From positions 124,001 to 188,000 of the forward strand of contig NZ_VOHS01000009.1 in the NCBI RefSeq assembly GCF_007896845.1: a stretch of DNA of 64,000 nt, in the 5' to 3' direction. The stretch's first letter is position 1; each line of letters begins with the position of its first letter. Source of the DNA: Chitinophaga pinensis (GTDB lineage Bacteria; Bacteroidota; Bacteroidia; Chitinophagales; Chitinophagaceae). The translations under genes and the position numbers were made by a program. Shown in pieces: positions 16,737-25,611 of this stretch. Under the pieces are notes generated by a model that worked only from the letters and a program-made list of their open reading frames with translations, did not search any database and had not been told where the DNA came from.

Positions 16737-17759
16737 CTAATTGTTACCACTCCAGCTGATCATCAGTTTATTGATCTTTTCAAATTCAATCAGGAAACCA
16801 TCATGGCCATACGTAGAGTCTATCTCATGATAGGTGGCCTGTGGGATGTGTTGTGAGAGGAATAACTGTTCTTCCGGTGGACATAATATATCGCTGGTAA
16901 TACCAATGATGAGGGCAGGCTGGGAGATGAGTGCCAGCGCACCGGCAAGATCGGTATTGCGGCCACGGGAGATATTGTGACTGTCCATCGCTTTACTGAG
17001 CAGCCAGTAGGACTGCGCATTGAAACGCTTTACCAGTTTATCACCCTGATATTCGATATAGGAAGAAGCCCGGAAATGGTCGGTTTTTTCATTATCAGGG
17101 TCAGTCTGGGCTCTGACAAAGGTCTGGTAGTTGCGATAAGTGAGCATACCGATGGCGCGGGCTGCTTTAAGCCCCTGTGCACCAGCAGCATAGGAATTTT
17201 CCTGCCAGGTCTGGTCTGCCTGTATGGCGAGACGCTGGGCGGTATGGATAGCGATGCTCCAGGCACTCTCGGAAGCCCCGGTGCAAAGCAGACAGAGACG
17301 TTGGATAACGGCTGGCTCCAGTAAAGCCCATTCGAGGGTCTGATAACCACCCATAGAGCCACCCACCAGCAGCCTTATCTGCCGGATGCCGAGGTGTTCA
17401 CGCAGTTTTACATGTGCGCTGACCATATCCCGGATGGTGATCTGGGGGAAGGAGTGGAAGTAAGGCTGGTTGCTGACAGGATTGTTGGACAGCGGACCGG
17501 AAGTACCATAACAGGAGCCAAGGATATTGGCACACACGATAAAATCGCGCTCCGGATCAATGGCATGCCCTGCTGCAATCAGGCCTTTCCACCAGTCCAT
17601 CACGTCAGAATTGGCCGTCAGGGCGTGACAGATCCAAACTACGTTATCTCCCGTACTGTTGAGGGTACCATAAGTATGATAAGCAATGTGGAGCTCCGGC
17701 AATACTGCACCGGATTCCAAGGTAAACGCCTGGTTGCTATAGAAGTTCTTTGCTGTCAA
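16737..17759 (-). CDS. metX: Homoserine O-acetyltransferase
   Basis: About 340 residues of the MetX alpha/beta-hydrolase family, which acylates homoserine for methionine synthesis in the cytoplasm. The nucleophile elbow GGSMGGYQTLEW contains the catalytic Ser. The segment ILGSCYGTSGP and the C-terminal DSTYGHDGFLIE with catalytic His complete the expected motifs, with the acid in GITSDILCPPEEQ. There is no in-frame ATG near the N-terminus. TTG codons at 17759 (LTAKNFYSNQ) and 17783 are the only reasonable starts. The TTG at 17783 overlaps a promoter -7 match, so I prefer 17759. The gene is divergent from osmC-metZ, whose second product uses the acylated homoserine. Start uncertainty is the main weakness. 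Confidence 0.9.
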   Translation of the reverse strand: MTAKNFYSNQAFTLESGAVLPELHIAYHTYGTLNSTGDNVVWICHALTANSDVMDWWKGLIAAGHAIDPERDFIVCANILGSCYGTSGPLSNNPVSNQPYFHSFPQITIRDMVSAHVKLREHLGIRQIRLLVGGSMGGYQTLEWALLEPAVIQRLCLLCTGASESAWSIAIHTAQRLAIQADQTWQENSYAAGAQGLKAARAIGMLTYRNYQTFVRAQTDPDNEKTDHFRASSYIEYQGDKLVKRFNAQSYWLLSKAMDSHNISRGRNTDLAGALALISQPALIIGITSDILCPPEEQLFLSQHIPQATYHEIDSTYGHDGFLIEFEKINKLMISWSGNN

Positions 17760-17780
17760 TGCCCCTGAAAAATTTGGGGG

Positions 17781-17788
17781 CAAAGCTA
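17781..17788 (-). promoter_or_regulatory. metX promoter -7 element overlapping an alternative TTG start
   Basis: Minus strand TAGCTTTG matches TAnnTTTG exactly. It contains the upstream TTG candidate, so transcription from here would exclude that codon and favour the TTG at 17759. Confidence 0.5.
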
Positions 17789-17833
17789 AGTTAAAAAATG
17801 CTTAATGCATAATGACTTTGGTACAAAGGGGCA

Positions 17834-17865
17834 TTTGGGATTTGCCTGCGTACTAGTTATCTTTG
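17834..17865 (+). promoter_or_regulatory. Promoter of osmC-metZ
   Basis: TTTG at 17834-17837 is followed by a 20-nt spacer and TATCTTTG at 17858-17865, an exact Bacteroidota consensus promoter. It lies 20 nt before the osmC-like ATG. Confidence 0.75.
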
Positions 17866-17884
17866 GAGATATAATTTAGATACA

Positions 17885-18304
17885 ATGAAGATATCACTCA
17901 AGAGATTAGATGATGCGTTCAATATGGAAGCGGTGGATGAAGGCGGACACACAGTGCAGATGGATTCTTCCGTGGAAAATGGAGGCAAAAATAATGGCGT
18001 AAGACCTATGCAGATGCTCCTGATGGGCCTCGGAGGTTGTTCCGCTATTGACGTTGCCATGATCCTGAAGAAGCAACGCCAGGAACTTACTGATTTCCGT
18101 ATCGAGATTGACGGGGAAAGAGAAAAGGGCAAAGAGCCTTCTATCTGGGAAAAGGTGCACATAATATTTCATCTCAGCGGAGACATCGATCCTGACAAAG
18201 CTGCCCGTGCAGTAGAACTGTCTATGACCAAATATTGTTCTGTAGCAGAAACCCTGCGCAGGGCAGGTGGAGACCTCACCTGGGAAACAAGGGTGAACGG
18301 TTAA
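17885..18304 (+). CDS. OsmC/Ohr family peroxiredoxin-like protein
   Basis: A 139-residue OsmC-fold protein of typical family length. The segment LMGLGGCSAIDVAMILKK (about 39-56) carries the first conserved Cys (Cys46), and AVELSMTKYCSVAETLR near the C-terminus carries the second. OsmC/Ohr proteins use this Cys pair to reduce hydroperoxides, and YhfA-type members are of unknown role. The N-terminal MKISLKRLDDAFNME is usual for the YhfA subgroup. It is followed after 35 bp by metZ on the same strand under the same promoter and lies divergent to metX. This suggests a link with sulfur or redox metabolism, which is inference from position. Confidence 0.9.
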   Translation: MKISLKRLDDAFNMEAVDEGGHTVQMDSSVENGGKNNGVRPMQMLLMGLGGCSAIDVAMILKKQRQELTDFRIEIDGEREKGKEPSIWEKVHIIFHLSGDIDPDKAARAVELSMTKYCSVAETLRRAGGDLTWETRVNG

Positions 18305-18339
18305 TATCATTTTACATACCATTATATTAGTATATACCG

Positions 18340-19521
18340 ATGGAGAAAGACCAATACCGGCCGGAGACCAATGCAGTAAGGATTCAGACAGAAAAGACAT
18401 GGCAGATGGAGCACTCCACGCCATTATTCCTTACTTCCAGCTTTACCTATGACAGCGCGGAAGAGATGCGTGCTACCTTCGCAGATGAAACGGATAACAA
18501 TATCTATACACGTTTCAGCAACCCGAACGTAGATGAATTCGTGCAGAAAGTATGTGCCCTTGAAGGTGCAGAAGCCGGATTTGCTACTGCCTCTGGTATG
18601 AGTGCGGTATTTGCCAGCTTTATGGCTCTGATGAACGCAGGAGATCATCTGGTGTCAGCCAGCTCAATCTTTGGTTCTACACATACCATTATCACGAAGT
18701 TCCTCCCTAAATGGGGTATTGAATACAGCTATTTTGATATCAACAAACCGGAGACCGTAGAAGCGCTGATCAAGCCTAATACAAAGATGATCTTCGTGGA
18801 AACACCATCCAATCCGGGACTGGAGATCGTTGATATGAGCGTGCTGGCAGCTATCGCCAACAAGCATAACGTTATCCTCAACGTTGATAACTGCTTCGCA
18901 ACGCCGGTACTGCAACGTCCGATCGAACAGGGCGCTCATATCGTGACCCACTCCGCCACCAAATGGATGGACGGACAGGGCCGCGTACTGGGAGGTATTG
19001 TAGTAGGTCGTAAAGATCTTATCAAGGAAGTACATACCTTCTGCCGCAGCACCGGACCTGCTATGTCCCCATTCAATGCATGGGTACTCAGCAAAAGTCT
19101 GGAAACCCTGCATATCCGTATGGCGCGTCATTCCGAAAGCGCACTGTCACTGGCAAAAGCGCTGGAAAATAATCCGCATATCAGCTGGGTGAAATACCCG
19201 ATGCTGGAAAGCCATCCGCAGCACGCAATCGCTAAAAAACAGATGAGCGCAGGTGGTGGTATCGTGTGCTTTGAACTGAAAGGCGGACTGCAAAGCGGTA
19301 CCCGCTTCCTCGATGCACTGAAGATGCTGACGCTGACCGCCAATCTGGGTGACAGCAGAAGTATCGCTTCTCATCCGGCCAGTACCACACACGCGAAGCT
19401 GACCGATGCTGAACGTGCACAGGTGGGTATTACACCGGGCATGATCCGTATTTCTGTCGGACTGGAAAACGCACAGGATATCCTCGAAGATATTCTGCAG
19501 GCACTCGAACAAAGTAAATAG
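18340..19521 (+). CDS. metZ: O-acylhomoserine sulfhydrylase (Cys/Met metabolism PLP enzyme, MetZ type)
   Basis: A 393-residue PLP-dependent trans-sulfuration enzyme that joins sulfide (or a thiol) to an acylated homoserine. The PLP-binding lysine lies in SATKWMDGQGR (Lys208). Other family segments are the TRFSNPN motif near residue 57, GMSAVFASFMAL at 86-97, ETPSNPGL at 154-161 and SRSIASHPASTTH near 345. Length and motifs favour the MetZ (O-succinylhomoserine sulfhydrylase) branch, although MetY-like use of O-acetylhomoserine fits the neighbouring metX better. The exact acyl donor cannot be read from sequence. It is co-oriented with the OsmC gene and followed by a strong terminator. Confidence 0.9.
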   Translation: MEKDQYRPETNAVRIQTEKTWQMEHSTPLFLTSSFTYDSAEEMRATFADETDNNIYTRFSNPNVDEFVQKVCALEGAEAGFATASGMSAVFASFMALMNAGDHLVSASSIFGSTHTIITKFLPKWGIEYSYFDINKPETVEALIKPNTKMIFVETPSNPGLEIVDMSVLAAIANKHNVILNVDNCFATPVLQRPIEQGAHIVTHSATKWMDGQGRVLGGIVVGRKDLIKEVHTFCRSTGPAMSPFNAWVLSKSLETLHIRMARHSESALSLAKALENNPHISWVKYPMLESHPQHAIAKKQMSAGGGIVCFELKGGLQSGTRFLDALKMLTLTANLGDSRSIASHPASTTHAKLTDAERAQVGITPGMIRISVGLENAQDILEDILQALEQSK

Positions 19522-19528
19522 TAATAGC

Positions 19529-19562
19529 AACCGGGAGCCCTGATAAGCTCCCGGTTTTTTTC
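19529..19562 (+). terminator. metZ terminator
   Basis: A perfect 10-bp stem (AACCGGGAGC with its complement) and an 8-nt loop, followed by a run of T. Confidence 0.9.
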
Positions 19563-19721
19563 GGAAAATATACCGCTGACCGTTAGATGCCATCTGCCCC
19601 TGCTGTGGCATTATATGCAGGCCCATACGGCTATTCATAGCCGGCATATATCTGCTTTATTACAGAAAGATTGCGTAGATATACGGAGCTCACTTTAGCG
19701 CATATTTCGTATCTTACATAT

Positions 19722-20087
19722 ATGAAATCCGTTCCTCGCTTTATATTGATCATTGCACTCAGTTATCTGGGTGGCTACTTTTTCACCTGGTGGACAGTAG
19801 CAGTAGCTGCATTTCTGGTAGCTGTACTGATACCTTTGCCGCCATTAAGATCATTCCTGAACGGATTTATCGCCGTCTTCCTTTTATGGCTGGCACTGGC
19901 ATTTTTTAAAGATATCCAGAATGACCATATCCTCGCCAACAGAATGAGTGAACTGATCGTGAAGGTCAGAAATCCGATACTCATCGGGGTGATCAGTGCG
20001 TTTATCGGCGGACTGACAGCTGGTTTCGGCGGACTGACAGGCAGCTATCTGCGTTATAAAAAGAAACCCGCAGCCGTTATCTCATAA
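19722..20087 (+). CDS. Small integral membrane protein, unknown function
   Basis: A 121-residue protein with about four hydrophobic helices (roughly residues 6-24, 26-46, 49-64 and 85-108). It has a basic tail RYKKKPA facing the cytoplasm by the positive-inside rule. The glycine-rich last helix reads GGLTAGFGGLTGSYLRY. I recognise no family. The frame extends 17 codons further upstream, but the ATG at 19722 begins the first helix directly. It stands alone between two unrelated genes. Confidence 0.65.
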   Translation: MKSVPRFILIIALSYLGGYFFTWWTVAVAAFLVAVLIPLPPLRSFLNGFIAVFLLWLALAFFKDIQNDHILANRMSELIVKVRNPILIGVISAFIGGLTAGFGGLTGSYLRYKKKPAAVIS

Positions 20088-20212
20088 ACACCGGCCCGCT
20101 TGTTAAATTTCATATAAAAGCACCGCGGCATACCCGCATCTTACCCTTAAACGTTATATTTATTTGATAGAACCTGCTGCACGGATAGTGGGAAATATCA
20201 TAATTGTCAAAT

Positions 20213-22762
20213 ATGCCCAAAATTTTACTAAGCCTTATTCTGCTGACCAGCTTTTATTATACCCAGGCGGGTATCATACGGGGCAAGGTAACAAATGACA
20301 AGAATGAAACTTTGCCATTTGCATCAGTATTTATCAAAGGTACCACCAATGGTACGACGACCAATGCGGCAGGCCAGTATCATCTGGATGTGCCGGCAGG
20401 TAGCTATACATTGGTGTGTCAGTATATGGGTTATAAAAAAGGAGAGCAGCAGATCACAGTGACCGGCGCAGAGCAGACCCTGGACTTTACATTGTCACCA
20501 TTGAGCCTGCAGATAAAAGAAGTGATCGTAAAGTCAGGCGGAGAAGATCCTGCCTACGCAATTATCCGTCAGGCGATTAAGAAACGTGGCTATTATCTTG
20601 ATCAGGTAAAAGAATATACCTGTAACGACTATATTAAAGGTGTCTTCAAAATGCGGGATATGCCCGGCAGCTTCTTTGGTAAAAAGATAGGCGCAGAAGA
20701 TGTCGAAGACATGGGACTGGACTCTACCAGAAAAGGGGTATTATTCCTGTCGGAATCCGTTACAAAGGTAGCCGTGAAAAGACCGGACGATATTAAAGTG
20801 GAAGTGCTGTCCGCCCGTCAGAGTGGGGGTGGCTTCGGGTTCAGCTTTCCGGCCTTTATAGACTTTTATGAGAATAATGTAACGGCGATGGTGTCGCAAT
20901 TCAGCAAAAGAGGATATATATCGCCTATTTCTGAAAACGCATTGCTGTATTATAAATATCGGCTGGAAGGTGTATTTCAGGATGATGGTAAAACGGTGAA
21001 CAAGATTAAAGTGATTCCCCGGCGTAAATATGAACCCCTGTTCTCCGGCTATATCTTTATTACAGACAATGACTGGCGCATACATAGCGTAGACCTGATG
21101 GTGACACAGGAATATCAGCTGGAAATCATGGATACCCTGCATATCACGCAGATCCATGTACCTGTGAATAATGAAGTATGGCGGACGAAAGATCAGGTCA
21201 TCAATCTGACGATTAAACAGTTTGGCTTTAACGTGGCAGGTAGTTTTGTGAATGTATATTCCAATTACAACCTGCAGCCGAATTTCACAAAAAAATACTT
21301 CGACCGGACTATCATGCGGTATGATACGGCTTTCGACAGTAAACAGCTGGCGTATTGGGACAGTATTCGTCCGGTGCCACTGGAACCTGAAGAAGTGACA
21401 GATTTCCGCAAAAAAGACAGTACGGCCAGAGCAAGGCGGGACAGTAGTCGTTCACAATGGCGGCTGGATACCCTGAAAGCGCATCAAAAACCAATCAAGC
21501 TGTCCCAGATCCTGTATAGCATGGGGGGCGCAGCGCACAAGTTTTACTTCCGCCGGGATACAGGGATCTATTCTCACGATTTCAGTATGAAGTCGTTATT
21601 GACCCAGCTGGAATATAATACTGTGGAAGGAATCTCCCTGAATGTGGAACCAGAACTGGATCTGGACCTTCCGCGCAACCAACAACTGCGGATTATCCCG
21701 AGGATCAGGTATGGATTCAGCAATACCCATCTGAATGCTTACACGTTTGTGTCATGGCGGAAAGAGGCAAAGCTGGGTGGCCGTTATGGCTACAATACGT
21801 GGACTGCAGGTGGAGGTAAAAGGGTGTCTCAGTTCAACAGGGACAATCCGGTTTCACCGATCGCTAATATTTTCTATACCTTATTATTTAAGGATAATTA
21901 TATGAAGTTGTATGAGAACTGGTTTGGTGAACTGCGATTCCGTCGGAGATTCCAGAGCAGTGCTACTATTTCAGCCGGCATCTCCTACGAAGACAGGATC
22001 CCGGTACAGAATACGACTGACTACAGTTTCAGAAAAGATACCGGTAAACATTTCCTTCCCAACCATCCGTATGAACTGGCAGGGATTCCATTTGAAAGGA
22101 ATCAGGCACTGGTATTGAATCTGGCGTTTTCTTTCCAGCCGGGGCAGCGTTTTATAGAATTACCCGACAGGAAAGTGGCCATTGGTTCCAAATATCCCAT
22201 CTTCCGGGTTGCGTATAGTAAAGGTATTCCGGACATTGCCGGGAGTGATGCAAACTTTGACAAATGGAATTTTGAGATCCGGGATAATGTCAATCTGCGT
22301 CTTTTCGGGGAATTTCAGTATCGTTTTGGGGCGGGTGGATTCCTCAATAGCAAAAGTGTAGATATTCCTGACTTCCAGCATTTTAATGGAAATCAGATGT
22401 TTTATAATATCAAGTATCTCAATAGCTTCCAGCTGGCGCCTTATTATCGTTATAGTAACACGGCTTCGCTTTTCGGTACTGCGAATGTAGAACATCATTT
22501 TAACGGACTGCTGACAAACAAGATTCCGCTGTTTAACCGGTTGAAATGGAATCTGGTAGCAGGGTCAAATGCGTTCTATGTCAACCGGGACAATAATTAT
22601 GTGGAAGTTTTTGCCGGACTGGAAAATATTCTGAAGGTACTGCGCGTTGATGTCATAGCCGGCTATCAGAGTAAGGATAATACCCGGATAGGCGTGCGGC
22701 TCGGCTTTGGGGGACTATTCGGCAGTTTTGTAAGACCACAACAGGATGAAACCGTGCAATAA
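20213..22762 (+). CDS. DUF5686 and carboxypeptidase-regulatory-like outer-membrane protein
   Basis: An 849-residue protein with a signal peptide (ending near TQAG), a CarboxypepD_reg-like beta-sandwich (about 22-105, with NETLPFASVFIKGTTNGT) and a long DUF5686 region of beta-barrel character to the C-terminus. It is typical of Bacteroidota and resembles TonB receptors without a plug. The function is unknown; members are predicted outer-membrane proteins. The C-terminal half has alternating hydrophobic/aromatic strands and ends GLGGLFG-like aromatic-rich segments. The ATG at 20213 (MPKILLSLILL) is chosen over a TTG three codons upstream. No partner genes are evident. Confidence 0.9.
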   Translation: MPKILLSLILLTSFYYTQAGIIRGKVTNDKNETLPFASVFIKGTTNGTTTNAAGQYHLDVPAGSYTLVCQYMGYKKGEQQITVTGAEQTLDFTLSPLSLQIKEVIVKSGGEDPAYAIIRQAIKKRGYYLDQVKEYTCNDYIKGVFKMRDMPGSFFGKKIGAEDVEDMGLDSTRKGVLFLSESVTKVAVKRPDDIKVEVLSARQSGGGFGFSFPAFIDFYENNVTAMVSQFSKRGYISPISENALLYYKYRLEGVFQDDGKTVNKIKVIPRRKYEPLFSGYIFITDNDWRIHSVDLMVTQEYQLEIMDTLHITQIHVPVNNEVWRTKDQVINLTIKQFGFNVAGSFVNVYSNYNLQPNFTKKYFDRTIMRYDTAFDSKQLAYWDSIRPVPLEPEEVTDFRKKDSTARARRDSSRSQWRLDTLKAHQKPIKLSQILYSMGGAAHKFYFRRDTGIYSHDFSMKSLLTQLEYNTVEGISLNVEPELDLDLPRNQQLRIIPRIRYGFSNTHLNAYTFVSWRKEAKLGGRYGYNTWTAGGGKRVSQFNRDNPVSPIANIFYTLLFKDNYMKLYENWFGELRFRRRFQSSATISAGISYEDRIPVQNTTDYSFRKDTGKHFLPNHPYELAGIPFERNQALVLNLAFSFQPGQRFIELPDRKVAIGSKYPIFRVAYSKGIPDIAGSDANFDKWNFEIRDNVNLRLFGEFQYRFGAGGFLNSKSVDIPDFQHFNGNQMFYNIKYLNSFQLAPYYRYSNTASLFGTANVEHHFNGLLTNKIPLFNRLKWNLVAGSNAFYVNRDNNYVEVFAGLENILKVLRVDVIAGYQSKDNTRIGVRLGFGGLFGSFVRPQQDETVQ

Positions 22763-22792
22763 AAAGGGAAAGCCCTTTTATTGACTTTCCCT
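22762..22792 (+). terminator. Terminator of the DUF5686 gene, two alternative hairpins
   Basis: AAAAGGG/CCCTTTT (22762-22779) closes a 4-nt loop and ends in a T-rich run. An alternative stem AGGGAAAG/CTTTCCCT (22765-22792) is mutually exclusive with it. The first is the better terminator. Confidence 0.6.
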
Positions 22793-22799
22793 GCTTGCC

Positions 22800-22931
22800 T
22801 TAAACTCTTTGTTTTCTTGCCTTGTAGCTTTCTTTGGGATCACGATCGTAGAAGTAAGCCAGAAGACGGTATATCCATAAACCGACTATCAGGTAAAAAA
22901 TGTAGAGAAAAACTGTACTCATAATTAACAT
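22800..22931 (-). CDS. Small single-span membrane protein, unknown
   Basis: About 43 residues beginning MLIMSTVFLYIFYLIVG. One transmembrane helix (about 5-24) is followed by a charged tail, YFYDRDPKESYKARKQRV. A second ATG three codons later (22922) is also possible. The composition (hydrophobic helix then basic/acidic tail) is what a real small membrane protein shows, but no family is recognised, so it could be chance. It is convergent with the DUF5686 gene. Confidence 0.45.
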   Translation of the reverse strand: MLIMSTVFLYIFYLIVGLWIYRLLAYFYDRDPKESYKARKQRV

Positions 22932-23169
22932 TTTTGGGTTAAACTCGAATTTGCTTGTCCAATACCTTAATTTCAAAAAGGATGCCAAGTCTTAAAGTTT
23001 ATTTATATACGATAATAATCAAATAGTTACAAAGGTTAGGATATGTTAAACCTACCTGAACAATTTCACGATTTGACCTGTTATTATAGTGAGTAAACAT
23101 ATTTTGAGCCAGTTTGCCCGTATATCGTCTAACACTTTCATGTGAATCTTTAACGAAACGTATCCCCTT

Positions 23170-23376
23170 ATGAAGAGAATTGCGCTAATCGCTTTCATAT
23201 TAGGAATTTTAATGGCCACAGTGGCGTATGTAGCGGAATTGAATGAGTGGACGGCTTCTCCTGAATTTATGACCATCGGTTTTGCCGGTTATGTACTGAT
23301 TATCAGTGCTGCGGCTTACTACATGACTGCCGTTTTGTACGACTGGTCAAGGGAGACAGAAGTCTGGCAGGGTTGA
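23170..23376 (+). CDS. Small two-span membrane protein, unknown
   Basis: A 68-residue protein with two hydrophobic helices (about 3-22 and 35-56) and a C-terminal DWSRETEVWQG tail. It begins with ATG and MKRIALIAFILGILM. No family is recognised. Its position before trhO on the same strand may be coincidence, since trhO has its own promoter. Confidence 0.6.
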   Translation: MKRIALIAFILGILMATVAYVAELNEWTASPEFMTIGFAGYVLIISAAAYYMTAVLYDWSRETEVWQG

Positions 23377-23425
23377 GTCAGCTATCTCTATGACGACTGT
23401 CATTTATTCGTAGTGCAAGTTTTGC

Positions 23426-23433
23426 TATCTTTG
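23426..23433 (+). promoter_or_regulatory. Promoter -7 element of trhO
   Basis: TATCTTTG matches TAnnTTTG exactly. It implies an untranslated leader of about 130 nt before trhO. Confidence 0.55.
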
Positions 23434-23506
23434 CGGGGCTGAACCGGAAAAATCAGACAGATTTTCAGGCATATTATTGAAAGAAACTGCTTGATAATCA
23501 GTACCG

Positions 23507-23533
23507 GTGAGGCAAAAATGAAATTTTGCTCAC
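23507..23533 (+). promoter_or_regulatory. Leader hairpin upstream of trhO
   Basis: A stem of GTGA plus GCAAAA pairs with TTTTGC plus TCAC, with one bulged G and a 6-nt loop. It sits in the 130-nt leader about 36 nt before the ATG. Function is unknown; it may modulate translation or be incidental. Confidence 0.4.
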
Positions 23534-23568
23534 AAGGCAAGTGTTCTTAAAATTTCTTAACGACAAAA

Positions 23569-24609
23569 ATGGCATTACACAACAGAGTTTCTGCGGCTGA
23601 ACTGAAAGTTCGGCTGGCGGCTGAAACATTTCGCCGCACCACTATCTCCTTCTATCAGTACGCAAAGATCGAAGATCCCACTGCTTTCCGAAATGAACTG
23701 TACGAACGTCTGTTTACCTTAGGGGTATTCGGTCGTATCTATGTTGCCCATGAGGGTATCAATGCACAGATCAGCGTTCCCGAATACAATGTTGACGCTT
23801 TCAGAGATGTGCTTTATTCTTATTCTTTCCTGAATGGTATCCGTCTGAACATCGCTGTTGACGATGATGGAAAATCTTTCTGGGTACTCAAAATCAAGGT
23901 ACGTGAGAAAATCGTGGCCGATGGTATTGAAGATCCGACTTTCGATATGTCCAACAGAGGCCAATATCTGGATGCTAAAGCTTTTAACGAGCTGACAGAA
24001 GATCCTGATACGATCGTCGTGGATATGCGTAATCACTACGAATATGAGGTAGGGCATTTTCAGAATGCGATAGAAGTTCCTTCTGATACATTCCGTGACC
24101 AGCTGCCAATGGCGGTTGACATGCTGAAAGATCAGAAAGACAAGAATATCGTGATGTATTGTACGGGTGGTATCCGTTGTGAAAAGGCGTCTGCCTATAT
24201 GTTGCACAACGGTTTCAAAAACGTATTTCATCTGGAAGGAGGTATTATTGAGTATACCAATAAGGCGAAACAACAGGGTTTGCCACTGAAGTTCAAAGGA
24301 AAGAACTTTGTGTTTGATGATCGTCTGGGAGAACGTATAACCGATGAGGTAATCAGTAAGTGCCATCAGTGTGGTAAACCTTCTGACACACATACCAACT
24401 GTGCGAATGATGCGTGTCATCTGTTATTTATACAGTGTGAAGAGTGTGCGGCAGCTTATGAAGGTACCTGTAGTGCAGATTGTAAGAACGTATTGCATCT
24501 GCCGGAAGAGGAGCGTGATGAACTGAGGAAGGGTGTTGACAAGGGGCAGATGATCTTCAATAAGTCAAAACAACGACTGCGTCCAAGATTGGAGCGCGAA
24601 AACGAGTGA
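23569..24609 (+). CDS. trhO: tRNA uridine(34) hydroxylase TrhO (rhodanese-like)
   Basis: A 346-residue protein of the YceA/TrhO family, which hydroxylates uridine 34 of certain tRNAs. The N-terminal domain (about 20-120) has [10 protein letters not shown] and the [11 protein letters not shown] signature. The rhodanese domain (about 140-240) carries the active-site loop CTGGIRCEK, with the catalytic Cys in YCTGGIRC. The C-terminal domain is Cys-rich ([26 protein letters not shown]), as in other members. Length matches the family. It has its own promoter and a structured leader, and a terminator follows directly. Confidence 0.95.
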   Translation: MALHNRVSAAELKVRLAAETFRRTTISFYQYAKIEDPTAFRNELYERLFTLGVFGRIYVAHEGINAQISVPEYNVDAFRDVLYSYSFLNGIRLNIAVDDDGKSFWVLKIKVREKIVADGIEDPTFDMSNRGQYLDAKAFNELTEDPDTIVVDMRNHYEYEVGHFQNAIEVPSDTFRDQLPMAVDMLKDQKDKNIVMYCTGGIRCEKASAYMLHNGFKNVFHLEGGIIEYTNKAKQQGLPLKFKGKNFVFDDRLGERITDEVISKCHQCGKPSDTHTNCANDACHLLFIQCEECAAAYEGTCSADCKNVLHLPEEERDELRKGVDKGQMIFNKSKQRLRPRLERENE

Positions 24610-24638
24610 TTGTATATTAGTGAGAATATATAAAAATT

Positions 24639-24672
24639 GAGGCTGCTCAGGAAATCCCGGGCAGCCTCTTTC
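24639..24672 (+). terminator. trhO terminator
   Basis: An 8-bp stem GAGGCTGC/GCAGCCTC is followed by a TTTCTATTT tract. Confidence 0.75.
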
Positions 24673-24696
24673 TATTTAATATAAATCAAACGCCTT

Positions 24697-24737
24697 AAAA
24701 AAAACCGCCCCGCGTTGTATCTTCTGCGGCGGGGCGG
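24697..24737 (-). terminator. Terminator of the regulator-kinase-adaptor operon
   Basis: A 9-bp GC-rich stem (CCGCCCCGC with GCGGGGCGG) is followed on the minus strand by eight T. It lies about 110 nt after the mini-adaptor stop. Confidence 0.85.
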
Positions 24738-24848
24738 AGTAATTGAGCATGTAGAACAGTCTTATCTAACAAATGTAAACACCTGCAGAGTCCTGTTTGC
24801 ATGTCCATTCTATCAACCTATATGCGAACTAAAACCTTGATGATCAAC

Positions 24849-25514
24849 TTAATTATCGCTTAGCGCGTCGAATATCTGCCGTTGATGGGCGGATATTACG
24901 TTTTCGCCGGCTTCCAGACCACGGAGTATATATATAATGTCTCCTGCTGTCGTATACGTTTCCACTTCTCTGACCTGGATATTGTATTTGTCTTTGAAAA
25001 CCAGTACAAAATTCTTACTGTGATCTGCAATGACTGCTGTTTCAGGAATCGCAATCATGTCATCTCCTTCATCACAATGCACGATCACAGCTGCTTTCAT
25101 ATCCGGTTTGAGTACGCCTTCCGGATCGTTCAGTACAATGTTCAGGCGTCCGGTAGCAGAGTCTTTCGGGAGATATACAGTTTCCACTTTACCATAAAAC
25201 ACTTTCTCCGGCAGGCTTTCGGAGATGATCTCTGCTTCATAACCTTCTTTCACATTTCTCAGATCTGCCTGCGCCACATCTATCAGTACATCCGTTTTCC
25301 GCACATTGCTATTGTTCAGTACAACTTTGCCCGGTAACTGTAGTTCCTTTTCGACAGGTTTAAAACTGGCGGTGTCAATCCTGATTGTCTTGAGCATGGT
25401 ATCGCTCAGTACAAAGGTCTTGTTGGTAACACCCTCTTCAAGCTCGGGATGCTTACAGGCTGACAGGCTAAGACCTGCAGCGAATAAGATGACCAGAAGA
25501 GTGTTGCGTTTCAT
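24849..25514 (-). CDS. Shortened RND-type adaptor lipoprotein lacking lipoyl and hairpin domains
   Basis: A 221-residue lipoprotein from the ATG giving MKRNTLLVILFAAG (lipobox LSAC near residue 20). After a first beta strand (SFKPVEKELQLPGKVVLN) it runs directly into the barrel segment TDVLIDVAQADLRNVKEGYEAE. This aligns with the TVWIIANVYESDIANIRLGD region of the 13402-14493 adaptor. The lipoyl domain and helical hairpin in between (roughly 100 residues) are absent. The membrane-proximal C-terminus ends DALSDN, comparable with DALNLK of the full-length paralogue. No RND pump or TolC gene adjoins it. It is last in an operon with a response regulator and histidine kinase. It may act as a periplasmic sensing or metal-binding accessory, which is inference. 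A 5' extension to 25553 exists but lacks the signal at its start. Confidence 0.75.
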   Translation of the reverse strand: MKRNTLLVILFAAGLSLSACKHPELEEGVTNKTFVLSDTMLKTIRIDTASFKPVEKELQLPGKVVLNNSNVRKTDVLIDVAQADLRNVKEGYEAEIISESLPEKVFYGKVETVYLPKDSATGRLNIVLNDPEGVLKPDMKAAVIVHCDEGDDMIAIPETAVIADHSKNFVLVFKDKYNIQVREVETYTTAGDIIYILRGLEAGENVISAHQRQIFDALSDN

Positions 25515-25611
25515 GACGTATTTCAGAATTACAGCAAAGCTCCGCAATCTCACTTAAAGGAGGCTTTAAAGACAATTAAAATGAGCTTAAAATGTAGAGG
25601 TGGGTGAGGAT

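Noticed and set aside
17783..17885. SAM-type riboswitch in the metX/osmC gap
   Set aside because: Only about 100 bp separate the divergent starts and it is occupied by promoter elements, so there is no room for one.
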